This document shows, one piece after another, positions 7,191-14,288 of a stretch of DNA of 18,874 bases. A program made the position numbers and the translations under genes. A model generated the notes under the pieces. It did not search any database and had not been told where the DNA came from. It saw nothing but the letters and a program-made list of their open reading frames with translations. The DNA is from G963677915 sp963677915 (GTDB lineage: Bacteria > Bacillota > Clostridia > Lachnospirales > Vallitaleaceae), in NCBI GenBank assembly GCA_963677915.2, contig CAXXGE010000006.1, positions 1 through 18,874 of the forward strand, read 5' to 3'. Position 1 is the stretch's first letter. Each line of letters begins with the position of its first letter.

Positions 7191-8117
7191 ATGAATTTAC
7201 TACACATATTTGTCAACATATTGCTGCCGACGTTCATCCTTATAGGGGGAGGCTTTATGCTCCAGAAGAAATTCTCCCTATCGATCCAGACGATGACGCG
7301 TCTGCAGATTTACTTCATGATTCCGTCGCTGCTCTTTGTCAATATCTATAAGAGCAGCCTGAGCGGTGAGATGATCGGCAGCATAGCTGCCTTTGGGGTG
7401 GTGCTCTTTTTCTTTATGGTCATGTTCAGTACGGGTGCTTCGAAGCTTCTCAGGTTCAACCGGCCTAAAGAGAAGGCGTTTGTCAACTCGGTCGTGCTTG
7501 TCAATCAGGCGAATTTTGGTATACCGGTCATCGCCCTGGCCTTTGCCGGGGAGCATGCGGCGACAGCCATGTCCATCCATATGATCTCCCTGATGACGGG
7601 GAATTTCCTGACAAACAGTTTCGGACTGTACAACGCCAGCAGCAGCAACTTAAGTGGTAAGGATGCGGTTATGAATGTATTCAAACTGCCTATGATATAC
7701 ATGATTATACTTTCATTGGTATTCAAAGGCTTCAAAATACCTGTCCCCGGGCCGATCATCCAGTCGATGAGTGTCGCGGGCACCGGCCTCGTCGCCCTGG
7801 CACTCCTGACTTTGGGGGCTCAGCTGGCCGAGACGAAGGTGCGTATCAAAGAACCCAGTCTGTACCTGTCCAATTTCTTCCGGTTGATGGTAGCGCCATT
7901 GCTGGCCTTCGGAATGACACGTATTGCCGGTATTGAAGGCCTGATGGCCCAGGTCCTGATTGTTGGTTTGGCGGGGCCCTCGGCTATCAACAGCGTTCTG
8001 CTGGCAGTCGAGTTCGACGGCGATGTGGCATATGCCTCGGAGACTGTCTTCACTTCGACTGTGCTTAGCGCTTTGTCAGTAACAACGGTCATCTATTTTG
8101 TACTGAATTATGTGTAA
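7191..8117 (+). CDS. AEC (auxin efflux carrier) family transporter
   Basis: 308 residues with about ten hydrophobic helices in two repeats, the usual length and topology of bacterial AEC permeases, which move organic acids such as malate or malonate and related compounds. Family hallmarks are the polar break in NQANFGIPVIALAFAGE in the first half and AGPSAINSVLLAVEFDGD in the second half, where helices cross. AGGGGAG lies upstream of the ATG and a separate promoter lies at 7131-7159. The gene is bracketed by family-A repeats on both sides, so it may be a single-gene unit. The substrate is unknown. Confidence 0.88.
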   Translation: MNLLHIFVNILLPTFILIGGGFMLQKKFSLSIQTMTRLQIYFMIPSLLFVNIYKSSLSGEMIGSIAAFGVVLFFFMVMFSTGASKLLRFNRPKEKAFVNSVVLVNQANFGIPVIALAFAGEHAATAMSIHMISLMTGNFLTNSFGLYNASSSNLSGKDAVMNVFKLPMIYMIILSLVFKGFKIPVPGPIIQSMSVAGTGLVALALLTLGAQLAETKVRIKEPSLYLSNFFRLMVAPLLAFGMTRIAGIEGLMAQVLIVGLAGPSAINSVLLAVEFDGDVAYASETVFTSTVLSALSVTTVIYFVLNYV

Positions 8118-8120
8118 GGC

Positions 8121-8147
8121 GTGCCAGAGGGACGGACCTTTTGGCAC
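8121..8147. repeat. Single copy of repeat family A
   Basis: This 27-base unit matches 7001-7027 at 24 of 27 positions and keeps the GTGCCA...TGGCAC ends. It starts 3 bases after the AEC stop codon and has no inverted partner nearby. It directly precedes a gene remnant. Confidence 0.8.
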
Positions 8148-8319
8148 CACCCATCAGACAGCCGGTCAAGCTGTCATGACGCTGAACCTTGCCGATGTGG
8201 CTGATACCACTTACAAGAACTATAAGATTTCCGAAGACGACCTGAAAGCCATGATCGACGGCGCAGTCAATATGCCATTCGGATGGACGAACAAAGGATA
8301 CGAGCTGGTTGCAGAATAG
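8148..8319 (+). pseudogene. Probable 3' remnant of an unidentified gene
   Basis: The frame ending at TAG 8317-8319 encodes a credible protein C-terminus of about 55 residues, with a segment resembling ISEDDLKAMIDGAVN followed by MPFGWTNKGYEL. Codon use is coding-like and a strong terminator follows at 8363. The only ATG upstream in frame (8110) overlaps the end of the AEC gene and reads through the repeat unit, and no ribosome binding site precedes it. The reading frame therefore looks like the tail of a gene whose 5' part was lost, with the junction at the repeat. I do not recognise the parent family. Confidence 0.45.
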
Positions 8320-8362
8320 AAAGAATAGAAAAAAGTACAGAATAAAAAGTAATTGTTAGATT

Positions 8363-8392
8363 AAGAGACGGCTTATGAAGCCGTCTCTTTTT
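8363..8392 (+). terminator. Intrinsic terminator
   Basis: A perfect 12-base stem (8363-8374 with 8378-8389, loop ATG) runs directly into a T tract (8388-8392). It would end transcripts of the AEC gene or the lost gene whose tail precedes it. Confidence 0.85.
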
Positions 8393-8399
8393 GGTGTTA

Positions 8400-8460
8400 A
8401 CGGTGCCGGGGAGTAAAACATTCCCTCCCCGGGAGGGAATGTTTTACTCCCCGGCACCGT
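8400..8460. repeat. Perfect palindromic repeat (repeat family B)
   Basis: Arms of 30 bases (8400-8429 and 8431-8460) are perfect inverse complements with a single C between them. Each arm starts with ACGGTGCCGGGGAG and contains a 22-base unit ending CCCTCCC. A run of T follows (8460-8466), so it may also terminate transcription. The same unit recurs at 17162-17242 and 18349-18365. Confidence 0.85.
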
Positions 8461-8501
8461 TTTTTTACCGTTATCGGCCCTTCCGTCAATACAAACAAAA
8501 A

Positions 8502-8509
8502 AACGTTAA
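8502..8509. promoter_or_regulatory. AACGTTAA motif, candidate operator shared with the kinase gene
   Basis: AACGTTAA lies 24 bases upstream of the -35 box of the dehydrogenase operon. The same 8-mer occurs twice before the FGGY kinase gene (15444-15451 and, inverted, 15494-15501). Shared control by the ROK protein or by a LacI/CcpA-type regulator is inferred. Confidence 0.4.
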
Positions 8510-8532
8510 ATAAATAACTTTCATTATGGATG

Positions 8533-8561
8533 TTGACAAGCAGAAAATACTATGTTATAAA
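8533..8561 (+). promoter_or_regulatory. Promoter of the dehydrogenase-ABC transporter operon
   Basis: A perfect TTGACA (8533-8538), a 17-base spacer and TATAAA (8556-8561) lie about 105 bases before the first start codon. The stretch 8320-8667 otherwise holds only the terminator, palindrome, motif and inverted repeats listed separately. Confidence 0.8.
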
Positions 8562-8637
8562 TAGTTATATAAAACGTATTTATAAAACTAAAACATAAAA
8601 ACAATATAAAAAATGTCATCATTTAATAGTGACATTT
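8555..8637. promoter_or_regulatory. Two inverted repeats in the operon leader
   Basis: A 9-bp inverted repeat, TTATAAATA (8555-8563) with TATTTATAA (8577-8585), overlaps the -10 box and start region and could be an operator. An 8-bp inverted repeat, AAATGTCA (8611-8618) with TGACATTT (8630-8637), lies in the untranslated leader and may be an operator or RNA hairpin. Confidence 0.45.
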
Positions 8638-8667
8638 CTGAAGATGAAAAAACGAGGTGATACAGCA

Positions 8668-9723
8668 TTGGAAATGAAAGCACTGGTTTACAACAGCCCA
8701 AAGAATGTAAGTGTACAGGATGTGGAAGTGCCTTGCGTAGGAGAGAAAGATGTACTTGTCAGACTTCTCTATTGCGGCGTCTGCGGCACTGACATGCATA
8801 TCTACAGCGGAGAAGGTGGCGCCTTCGACGTTACGCCACCGTTGATTATGGGGCATGAATTTTCAGGCATCGTGGAAAAAGTGGGAAGCAAAGTCACGAA
8901 AGTGAAGCCTGGCAATCTGGTTTCGGTGGACCCGAACAACATGTGTGGTGAATGCTACTACTGCAAGAACGCCATGGAGCAGTTTTGTGAAAACGTCACA
9001 GGCACCGGAACAACAATCGATGGTGGTTTTGCCCAGTACAATGTAGCAACTGAAAAACAGGTCTTCAAATTCAAGGAGGGTGTTGATCCGCTTGAGGCTG
9101 CCATGGCCGAACCGATTTCCTGCTGTGTACACGGCATTGACCTTTGCGGTATCAAGCCAGGCAGCGAAGTGCTCGTCATCGGCGGCGGACCGATTGGATT
9201 GATCATGATGCAGCTGGCAAAAAGCGCCGGCGCAAGCAAAGTCATCCTGTCAGAACCAGTTGCTGAAAAGAGAGCGCTGGCAGAAAAAATGGGTGCAGAC
9301 CTGACAATAGATCCAATCAATGAAGATGCAACGAAGGTATTGAAGGAACAGACAAAAAACATCAGCACGGTCATTGAATGTGTCGGCAATGTAAGGACCA
9401 TCGAAAACGCAATCGACTGGGCGGGAAAGGGTGCAACTGTCATGATGTTCGGTCTGACAGGACCTGAAGCCACAGTCTCTGTCAAGCCGGATCTTATCTT
9501 CAAGAAGGAGCTGAAGCTGACCTCTTCCTTCATCAACCCATACACATTCGAAAGAGCGGTCGCTATCATCGAATCAGGCATACTGAATATTAAGGAGCTC
9601 ATCAGTGACATCGTTGATCTTGAGGACAGTACAGGCGTATTTGACGGTACAAGAAAAAGCGGCAGCGGCAAGACAGTCATCAAACTGAACGAATTTAGAC
9701 AACATAAATATTTAGATTTATAA
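8668..9723 (+). CDS. Zinc-dependent medium-chain alcohol/polyol dehydrogenase
   Basis: 351 residues from a TTG at 8668, chosen because GAGGTGA at 8654-8660 sits 7 bases upstream; ATG codons at 8644 and 8674 are less well placed. The catalytic zinc ligand region is C39 (CGVCGTD) with H63-E64 (GHE). The structural zinc site is C93, C96, C99 and C107. The Rossmann nucleotide-binding motif is GGGPIG at 172-177. This is the sorbitol/threonine/butanediol dehydrogenase class, which oxidises secondary hydroxyls with NAD(P). Being first in an operon with an SDR dehydrogenase and a sugar ABC transporter, a polyol or sugar substrate is likely. The exact one is not determinable. Confidence 0.9.
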   Translation: MEMKALVYNSPKNVSVQDVEVPCVGEKDVLVRLLYCGVCGTDMHIYSGEGGAFDVTPPLIMGHEFSGIVEKVGSKVTKVKPGNLVSVDPNNMCGECYYCKNAMEQFCENVTGTGTTIDGGFAQYNVATEKQVFKFKEGVDPLEAAMAEPISCCVHGIDLCGIKPGSEVLVIGGGPIGLIMMQLAKSAGASKVILSEPVAEKRALAEKMGADLTIDPINEDATKVLKEQTKNISTVIECVGNVRTIENAIDWAGKGATVMMFGLTGPEATVSVKPDLIFKKELKLTSSFINPYTFERAVAIIESGILNIKELISDIVDLEDSTGVFDGTRKSGSGKTVIKLNEFRQHKYLDL

Positions 9724-9739
9724 TTTAAGGAGAAGTACA

Positions 9740-10516
9740 ATGGGAATTTTGGAAAAAATGAGACTAGACGGAAAAACAACTTTTATAACAGGCGGCGCCA
9801 GGGGCATTGGGAAATCCATAGCAACAGCAATAGCTGAAGCGGGAAGCAATGTTGCCATTATTGATCTTGACCTGGAAGAAGCATCAAAAACAGCATCAGA
9901 ACTTGCAGAAGCAACCGGCGTCAGCACCATCGCTATCAAGGCAGATGTCACAGACCAGGCGGATGTCGACAAGATGATCGGCACAATCATGGAGAAGTTC
10001 GGCAGAATCGATGCGGCCTTCTGCAACGCCGGCATCTGCATGAACATCCCGGCCGAGGAAATGACAGTCGAGCAGTTCAAAAAAGTGATCGATATAAACC
10101 TGACAGGCGTCTTCCTCACATCGCAGGCGGCTGCGAAGGTCATGCTGAAACAGGGCAAAGGATCCATCATCAATACGGCATCCATGTCAGCGCATATTGT
10201 TAACGTGCCACAGCCGCAATGCTCCTACAACGCATCAAAAGCAGGCGTCATCCAGCTTACGAAATCGATGGCGATAGAGTTTGCCAAGCGCGGTGTAAGA
10301 GTCAACAGCATCAGTCCGGGCTATATCGGAACAGAACTGACACTTGAGTCACCAACACTGAAACCGTTGATTGAGCAGTGGAATGCAATGGCGCCCCTTG
10401 GGCGTATGGGCAGACCGGAAGAGCTTCAGGCGATTGCTGTTTACCTTGCCGGCGACAGCAGCGATTTCACGACAGGATCCGACTTCGTCATAGACGGCGC
10501 GTTCACTTGTTTCTAA
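9740..10516 (+). CDS. Short-chain dehydrogenase/reductase, probable polyol/sugar oxidoreductase
   Basis: 258 residues of the classical SDR fold. The cofactor motif TGGARGIG is at 17-24 and the structural NAG motif follows in CNAGICMN. The catalytic residues are S150, Y163 and K167 (YNASK), and the SPGYIGTEL segment follows. The C-terminus (GSDFVIDGAFTCF) is typical of complete family members. AAGGAG lies upstream, 16 bases after the preceding dehydrogenase. It resembles SDRs acting on arabinitol, sorbitol or threitol-like polyols and probably performs a second, stereochemically different oxidation or reduction in the same pathway. The specific reaction is inferred from context. Confidence 0.9.
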   Translation: MGILEKMRLDGKTTFITGGARGIGKSIATAIAEAGSNVAIIDLDLEEASKTASELAEATGVSTIAIKADVTDQADVDKMIGTIMEKFGRIDAAFCNAGICMNIPAEEMTVEQFKKVIDINLTGVFLTSQAAAKVMLKQGKGSIINTASMSAHIVNVPQPQCSYNASKAGVIQLTKSMAIEFAKRGVRVNSISPGYIGTELTLESPTLKPLIEQWNAMAPLGRMGRPEELQAIAVYLAGDSSDFTTGSDFVIDGAFTCF

Positions 10517-10564
10517 GGAACAGCTGTTTATATAAAAACAATCAAATCATATGGAGGATGAAAA

Positions 10565-11605
10565 ATGTTTAAAAAGTTATTGGCAACACTTATCGTAGGG
10601 GTACTACTCGCAGCAACACTGGCAGGCTGCACAACACAACAACCGGGAACAGGCAACGAATCTGCATCCACAGAGAACAGCAGCTCAAGCTCATCCGAAT
10701 CAGCAACTGAAAAAGAAGGTCCATTTAAAGTCGGTGTCACAATCCAGTCCCTTGAGAACAGCTATTGGGCAGGCGTTTTCGGCGAAGTGGAAGCCTTGAT
10801 GAAAGATAAAGGCTGGGAGTATACTATACTTGCATGCAACGACAACTCAGCAACACAGATCCAGCAGATCGAAAACTTCGTCACAAACCAGGTTGATCTT
10901 ATCATGGTTCACCCATCTGATCCTAACGCAATCGAAGACTATTTGAAAACTGCTATGGACGCAGGCATCAGAGTCATGGTTTGGGACGATGCGATGCAAA
11001 ACTCAGATCTCAACTGGATTCTCGACAACACTGAACTGGGCTACACAATCGGAACAGAAGCTGCCGAGTTCGTCAACACTCACTATTCAGAAGAGAACAA
11101 GGCGCAGATTGCAATTATGAACTACCCGCAAACACCGATTCTTCTCGAAAGGGAGACTGGTATCCTTGCAGCACTTGAAGATATCGCGGCTGGTAAATAC
11201 GAAGTGGTAGCACAGCAACCTGCACTTGATGCGGCAACAGCTTTGACAAATATGGAAACTATCATGCAAGCGAATCCCGACGTTAAAATCGTCTGCTCCA
11301 TCGGTGCCGGCGGCGACATCGGTGCGAACGAAGCTTTCATGACGTCTACTGGTGGAAATATCCCTGAAGATATGGGTATCTTCTCTGCAGACGCAACACA
11401 GCAGCAGCTTGAAGCAATCGTAGCGGGACAGGCGACAAGAGCATCCGTTGGTTTCGAAGGATCCAACAAGAAGACTGCAGAAGCGGTTGTCGACCTGTAC
11501 GAAAGACTGATGAACGGTGAGGAATTCCCGGAGCATGACCTTGTAAGACCGCTTCTGGTTATCGATGCTGACAACGCAGAAGAGTATCTGGCAGACTACA
11601 AATAA
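10565..11605 (+). CDS. Sugar ABC transporter substrate-binding lipoprotein (RbsB-like)
   Basis: 346 residues. A lipoprotein signal peptide with lipobox LAGC (lipidated C22) is followed by a serine-rich linker (about 34-50) and a type-I periplasmic-binding fold (VGVTIQSLENSYWAG onward; Peripla_BP_4 family). Repeated segments such as VDLIMVHPSDPNAI and GIRVMVWDD are characteristic of the ribose/galactose/polyol-binding group. It would be anchored outside the membrane and deliver substrate to the permease at 13188. GGAGG precedes the ATG. It is separated from the ATPase gene by a gap containing a stem-loop, which often keeps the binding protein more abundant than the membrane parts. Confidence 0.93.
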   Translation: MFKKLLATLIVGVLLAATLAGCTTQQPGTGNESASTENSSSSSSESATEKEGPFKVGVTIQSLENSYWAGVFGEVEALMKDKGWEYTILACNDNSATQIQQIENFVTNQVDLIMVHPSDPNAIEDYLKTAMDAGIRVMVWDDAMQNSDLNWILDNTELGYTIGTEAAEFVNTHYSEENKAQIAIMNYPQTPILLERETGILAALEDIAAGKYEVVAQQPALDAATALTNMETIMQANPDVKIVCSIGAGGDIGANEAFMTSTGGNIPEDMGIFSADATQQQLEAIVAGQATRASVGFEGSNKKTAEAVVDLYERLMNGEEFPEHDLVRPLLVIDADNAEEYLADYK

Positions 11606-11631
11606 GTTCTATGTAGGGAAACTGAATGATG

Positions 11632-11661
11632 ATGTGGAGTTGCTGCTGAGCGGCTCCACAT
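11632..11661 (+). other. Intercistronic stem-loop between binding protein and ATPase genes
   Basis: ATGTGGAG (11632-11639) pairs perfectly with CTCCACAT (11654-11661) around a 14-base loop. No T tract follows, so partial termination or 3'-end protection of the upstream message is more likely than full termination. Confidence 0.6.
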
Positions 11662-11677
11662 TTGTTACGAGGATGGT

Positions 11678-13222
11678 GTGATAAAGATGAACGAAAAGTA
11701 TGTGCTGCAACTGCAGAATATAACAAAAGAATATCCAGGGGTTCGGGCCCTCAACGATGTGTCCCTCGAAGTTAAGGAAGGGGAGATACTTGCCTTGATC
11801 GGTGAGAACGGCGCCGGAAAATCCACCTTGATCAAGACGTGTTCCGGCGCTGTCATCCCAACTTCAGGAAGAATCATAGTAAACGGCAAGGAATTCGAGC
11901 ATATGACGCCGCAGCTGGCCCAGGAAAACGGGATAGCGATCATATACCAGGAATTCAACAATGTCAAAGGGCTTTCGGCTGCAGAAAACCTGTTTCTTGG
12001 AAACCCGATAAGAAAAGGCATCGTTGTCGACAAGAAGGCGATGGAGGAAGAAGCAAGGAAAGCATTTGAGCAACTGAACATAAAGATAGACCCGAAGACG
12101 CTGGTTGGGGACCTGACGGTTGGGTACCAGCAGATGGTGGAAATCGCAAAAGCAATCCAGCTAGATGCAAAGATTCTTATTATGGACGAGCCCTCGGCGC
12201 CCCTGACAAGCGCTGAAGTTGAAAGTATGTTCAAGGTCTGTGAACTGCTCAGGAAAAAGGGTGTATCGATCATATACATTTCCCACAGACTGGAAGAAAT
12301 CTACAGACTGTCGGACAGGATTGTGGTGCTGCGTGATGGAGAGTATGTGAAAACACTGATAACAAAAGACTCCCATGTAGACGAACTGATTCGATTGATG
12401 GTCGGCCGTGACCTCAAGGAAACCTACCCGTCGAGAGAGTACTGCATCGACAAAGATGAAGTCGTCCTCGAACTTCAGAATCTTTACGGCAATGGCGACG
12501 AGGACATAAGCCTGAAGCTGCACAAGGGGGAAGTGCTGGGCCTGGGTGGTCTGGTAGGAGCCGGACGTACCGAATTGGCGGAAATGATATTTGGTGCCGT
12601 AAGGAAGCATTCGGGTAAAATCATTTTCAGAGGCAAGGAGATCGATCCGAAATCACCAAGGGAAGCCATTGATCTTGGCATTGCCCTTGTGCCGGAGGAC
12701 AGGAAACGCCACGGTGCTCTGTTGGGGGTTTCGATCAAAAACAACATCAACATGCCTATATATAAAAGAATATCAAGAGCGTCGGTCATTGATTCGCGTA
12801 AGGAAATGACCATCGCCAAACAATATGAAAAGGATCTTCTGATTAAAACGCCGACACTGCAGCAGCTGGTCAAGAACCTCAGTGGTGGGAACCAGCAGAA
12901 GGTCATCATCGGGAAGTGGCTGGCAGCCAATTCCGAGCTGATCATTTTCGACGAGCCGACACGCGGCATCGATGTCGGGGCCAAGTTCGAGATCTACTCG
13001 TTGATCAACCAGCTGCTTAAACAGGGCAAGACAATTCTTCTCATCTCGTCGGAGATGGAAGAGCTGATGGGTATGTCGGATAGAATCATCGTCCTGTCCG
13101 AAGGCCGAATGACTGGAGAACTCAAAAAGAAGAATTCGACCAGAATGCCATCATGCGTATGGCATCAGGCGTTTAGGAGGAATAACAATGAAAAGCACCG
13201 CACTCAATATATTGAAGGATAA
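11678..13222 (+). CDS. Sugar ABC transporter ATP-binding protein with two ATPase domains (RbsA-like), apparent 3' frameshift
   Basis: 514 residues as read, built from two ABC domains. Domain 1 has Walker A GENGAGKST (42-50), a degenerate signature (LTVGYQQ) and Walker B ILIMDEPS. Domain 2 has the usual degenerate P-loop GGLVGAGRTE, signature LSGGNQQ and Walker B LIIFDEPTRG. The start is GTG 11678, 5 bases after GAGG; ATG 11687 is the alternative. From residue ~484 the frame is odd (KKNSTRMPSCVWHQ...) and overlaps the permease by 35 bases. A -1 shift at the A5 run 13124-13128 restores a normal family C-terminus (KKEEFDQNAIMRMASGV) ending at 13176, just before the permease ribosome binding site. 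The true end is thus probably 13176. Confidence 0.9.
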   Translation: MIKMNEKYVLQLQNITKEYPGVRALNDVSLEVKEGEILALIGENGAGKSTLIKTCSGAVIPTSGRIIVNGKEFEHMTPQLAQENGIAIIYQEFNNVKGLSAAENLFLGNPIRKGIVVDKKAMEEEARKAFEQLNIKIDPKTLVGDLTVGYQQMVEIAKAIQLDAKILIMDEPSAPLTSAEVESMFKVCELLRKKGVSIIYISHRLEEIYRLSDRIVVLRDGEYVKTLITKDSHVDELIRLMVGRDLKETYPSREYCIDKDEVVLELQNLYGNGDEDISLKLHKGEVLGLGGLVGAGRTELAEMIFGAVRKHSGKIIFRGKEIDPKSPREAIDLGIALVPEDRKRHGALLGVSIKNNINMPIYKRISRASVIDSRKEMTIAKQYEKDLLIKTPTLQQLVKNLSGGNQQKVIIGKWLAANSELIIFDEPTRGIDVGAKFEIYSLINQLLKQGKTILLISSEMEELMGMSDRIIVLSEGRMTGELKKKNSTRMPSCVWHQAFRRNNNEKHRTQYIEG

Positions 13223-14135
13223 AGCGATCTGGATCGTTTTTCTCATCCTGTTCATAGGATTCACCATAGCCAACCCAAGGTTCATCTCGGCCGGCAATCT
13301 GTTTACAATTGCCCGCCAGGTAGCCGTTTTCGGAATCGCTTCCATCGGTATGACCTTTGTCATTCTTATTGCTGGAATCGACCTGTCAGTGGGTTCGATT
13401 ATCACCTTTGTCAACGTTATCGCAGCCTACCTCATGGTCAACATGGGTACAGGCATGGTGACGGCGGTTGTCGTTTCCCTTGTGCTGGCGATGCTGGTCG
13501 GCCTTTTGAACGGCTTCCTCATCTCCACCATCGGCATTTCGGCAATCATCGCCACCTTCGCCACCCAGACCATCTTCAAGGGTGCTTCCTACCTGATCAG
13601 TGGAGGAACGCCTATATACGGTTTCGATGAGAGATTCAAGATCATAGGGCAAGGCTATCTCGGTCCGGTACCCGTGCCGGTCATCATCATGATTGCCTGC
13701 TTCGCTCTCGGTTCTTTCATCCTAAATAAGAGTTATTTCGGGCGCTACTTCTATGCAGTCGGTGGAAATGAGGATGCTTCAAGGCTTTCCGGTATCCGTG
13801 TAGGACGCACCAAGTATCTTGTCTATGCGCTTTCCGGTCTGTTTGCTGGCCTTGCCGGTATCGTCATGCTGTCCCGTACAAATTCGGCGCAGCCTACAGC
13901 GGGTCTTGGCTATGAATTCGATGTTATCACATGCGTTGTCCTCGGTGGTGTGTCCATCATGGGTGGTTTCGGCAAGATTTCGAATGTCGTCGCCGGCGTT
14001 CTGATTATCGGTATCCTGACTAACGGCATGGTGCTTATGAATGTCAGCACCTACATGCAGATGATTGTAAAAGGTATCGTCCTGGCATTTGCTGTAGGAT
14101 TCGACAGCTATCAGAAAATCCGCGCAGCGAACTAA
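13188..14135 (+). CDS. Sugar ABC transporter permease (RbsC-like)
   Basis: 315 residues with about eight to ten membrane helices, of the BPD_transp_2 permease family. The conserved AGIDLSVGS motif is near 62-70, and the C-terminal VVLGGVSIMGGFGK motif contacts the ATPase. Length and motif order are those of ribose/polyol-type permeases. AGGAGG at 13175-13180 lies 7 bases before the ATG, overlapping the expected stop of the ATPase (TAG 13174-13176). It completes a binding protein-ATPase-permease set. An AT-rich inverted repeat at 14162-14182 is a weak candidate for the operon end. Confidence 0.93.
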   Translation: MKSTALNILKDKAIWIVFLILFIGFTIANPRFISAGNLFTIARQVAVFGIASIGMTFVILIAGIDLSVGSIITFVNVIAAYLMVNMGTGMVTAVVVSLVLAMLVGLLNGFLISTIGISAIIATFATQTIFKGASYLISGGTPIYGFDERFKIIGQGYLGPVPVPVIIMIACFALGSFILNKSYFGRYFYAVGGNEDASRLSGIRVGRTKYLVYALSGLFAGLAGIVMLSRTNSAQPTAGLGYEFDVITCVVLGGVSIMGGFGKISNVVAGVLIIGILTNGMVLMNVSTYMQMIVKGIVLAFAVGFDSYQKIRAAN

Positions 14136-14190
14136 GAGTTTAGGATTCTTCGATACTTCTATTTAAAAAAAGGTTTTTTAAAACAACTTG

Positions 14191-14219
14191 TTGAAAGTGA
14201 GCGGATTTCCTTTTATAAT
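14191..14219 (+). promoter_or_regulatory. Promoter of the ROK regulator gene
   Basis: TTGAAA (14191-14196) and a perfect TATAAT (14214-14219) are separated by 17 bases. A CAACTTGTTG palindrome at 14184-14193 touches the -35 box. This shows the regulator is transcribed separately from the transporter operon. Confidence 0.75.
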
Positions 14220-14243
14220 AGTGTTAAGTATAAAAATCATTAG

Positions 14244-14288
14244 ATGAAGGGAGAGAAGGTCGCTGGCAGCAGGTACCGAAACCTATGA
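14244..14288 (+). other. 14-codon upstream ORF ending in the ROK start codon
   Basis: The first ATG expected in the transcript (14244) opens 14 codons whose TGA (14286-14288) overlaps the ROK ATG as ATGA. It has no ribosome binding site of its own. The ROK start has only a weak AGG 12 bases upstream, so coupling is possible but unproven. Confidence 0.3.

Noticed and set aside
8110..8319. A complete 69-residue gene starting at 8110
   Set aside because: The start overlaps the AEC gene, the first third is encoded by a repeat unit, and there is no ribosome binding site. Only the part after 8147 looks like natural protein sequence.
7000..8460. CRISPR array
   Set aside because: The repeats are inverted palindromes in low copy number with irregular spacing, not direct repeats with uniform spacers; no cas genes are present.
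13120..13130. Bona fide dnaX-type programmed frameshift
   Set aside because: The slippery heptamer is CAAAAAG rather than AAAAAAG, and I could not identify a stimulatory stem-loop or upstream Shine-Dalgarno. A one-base indel is the simpler explanation.
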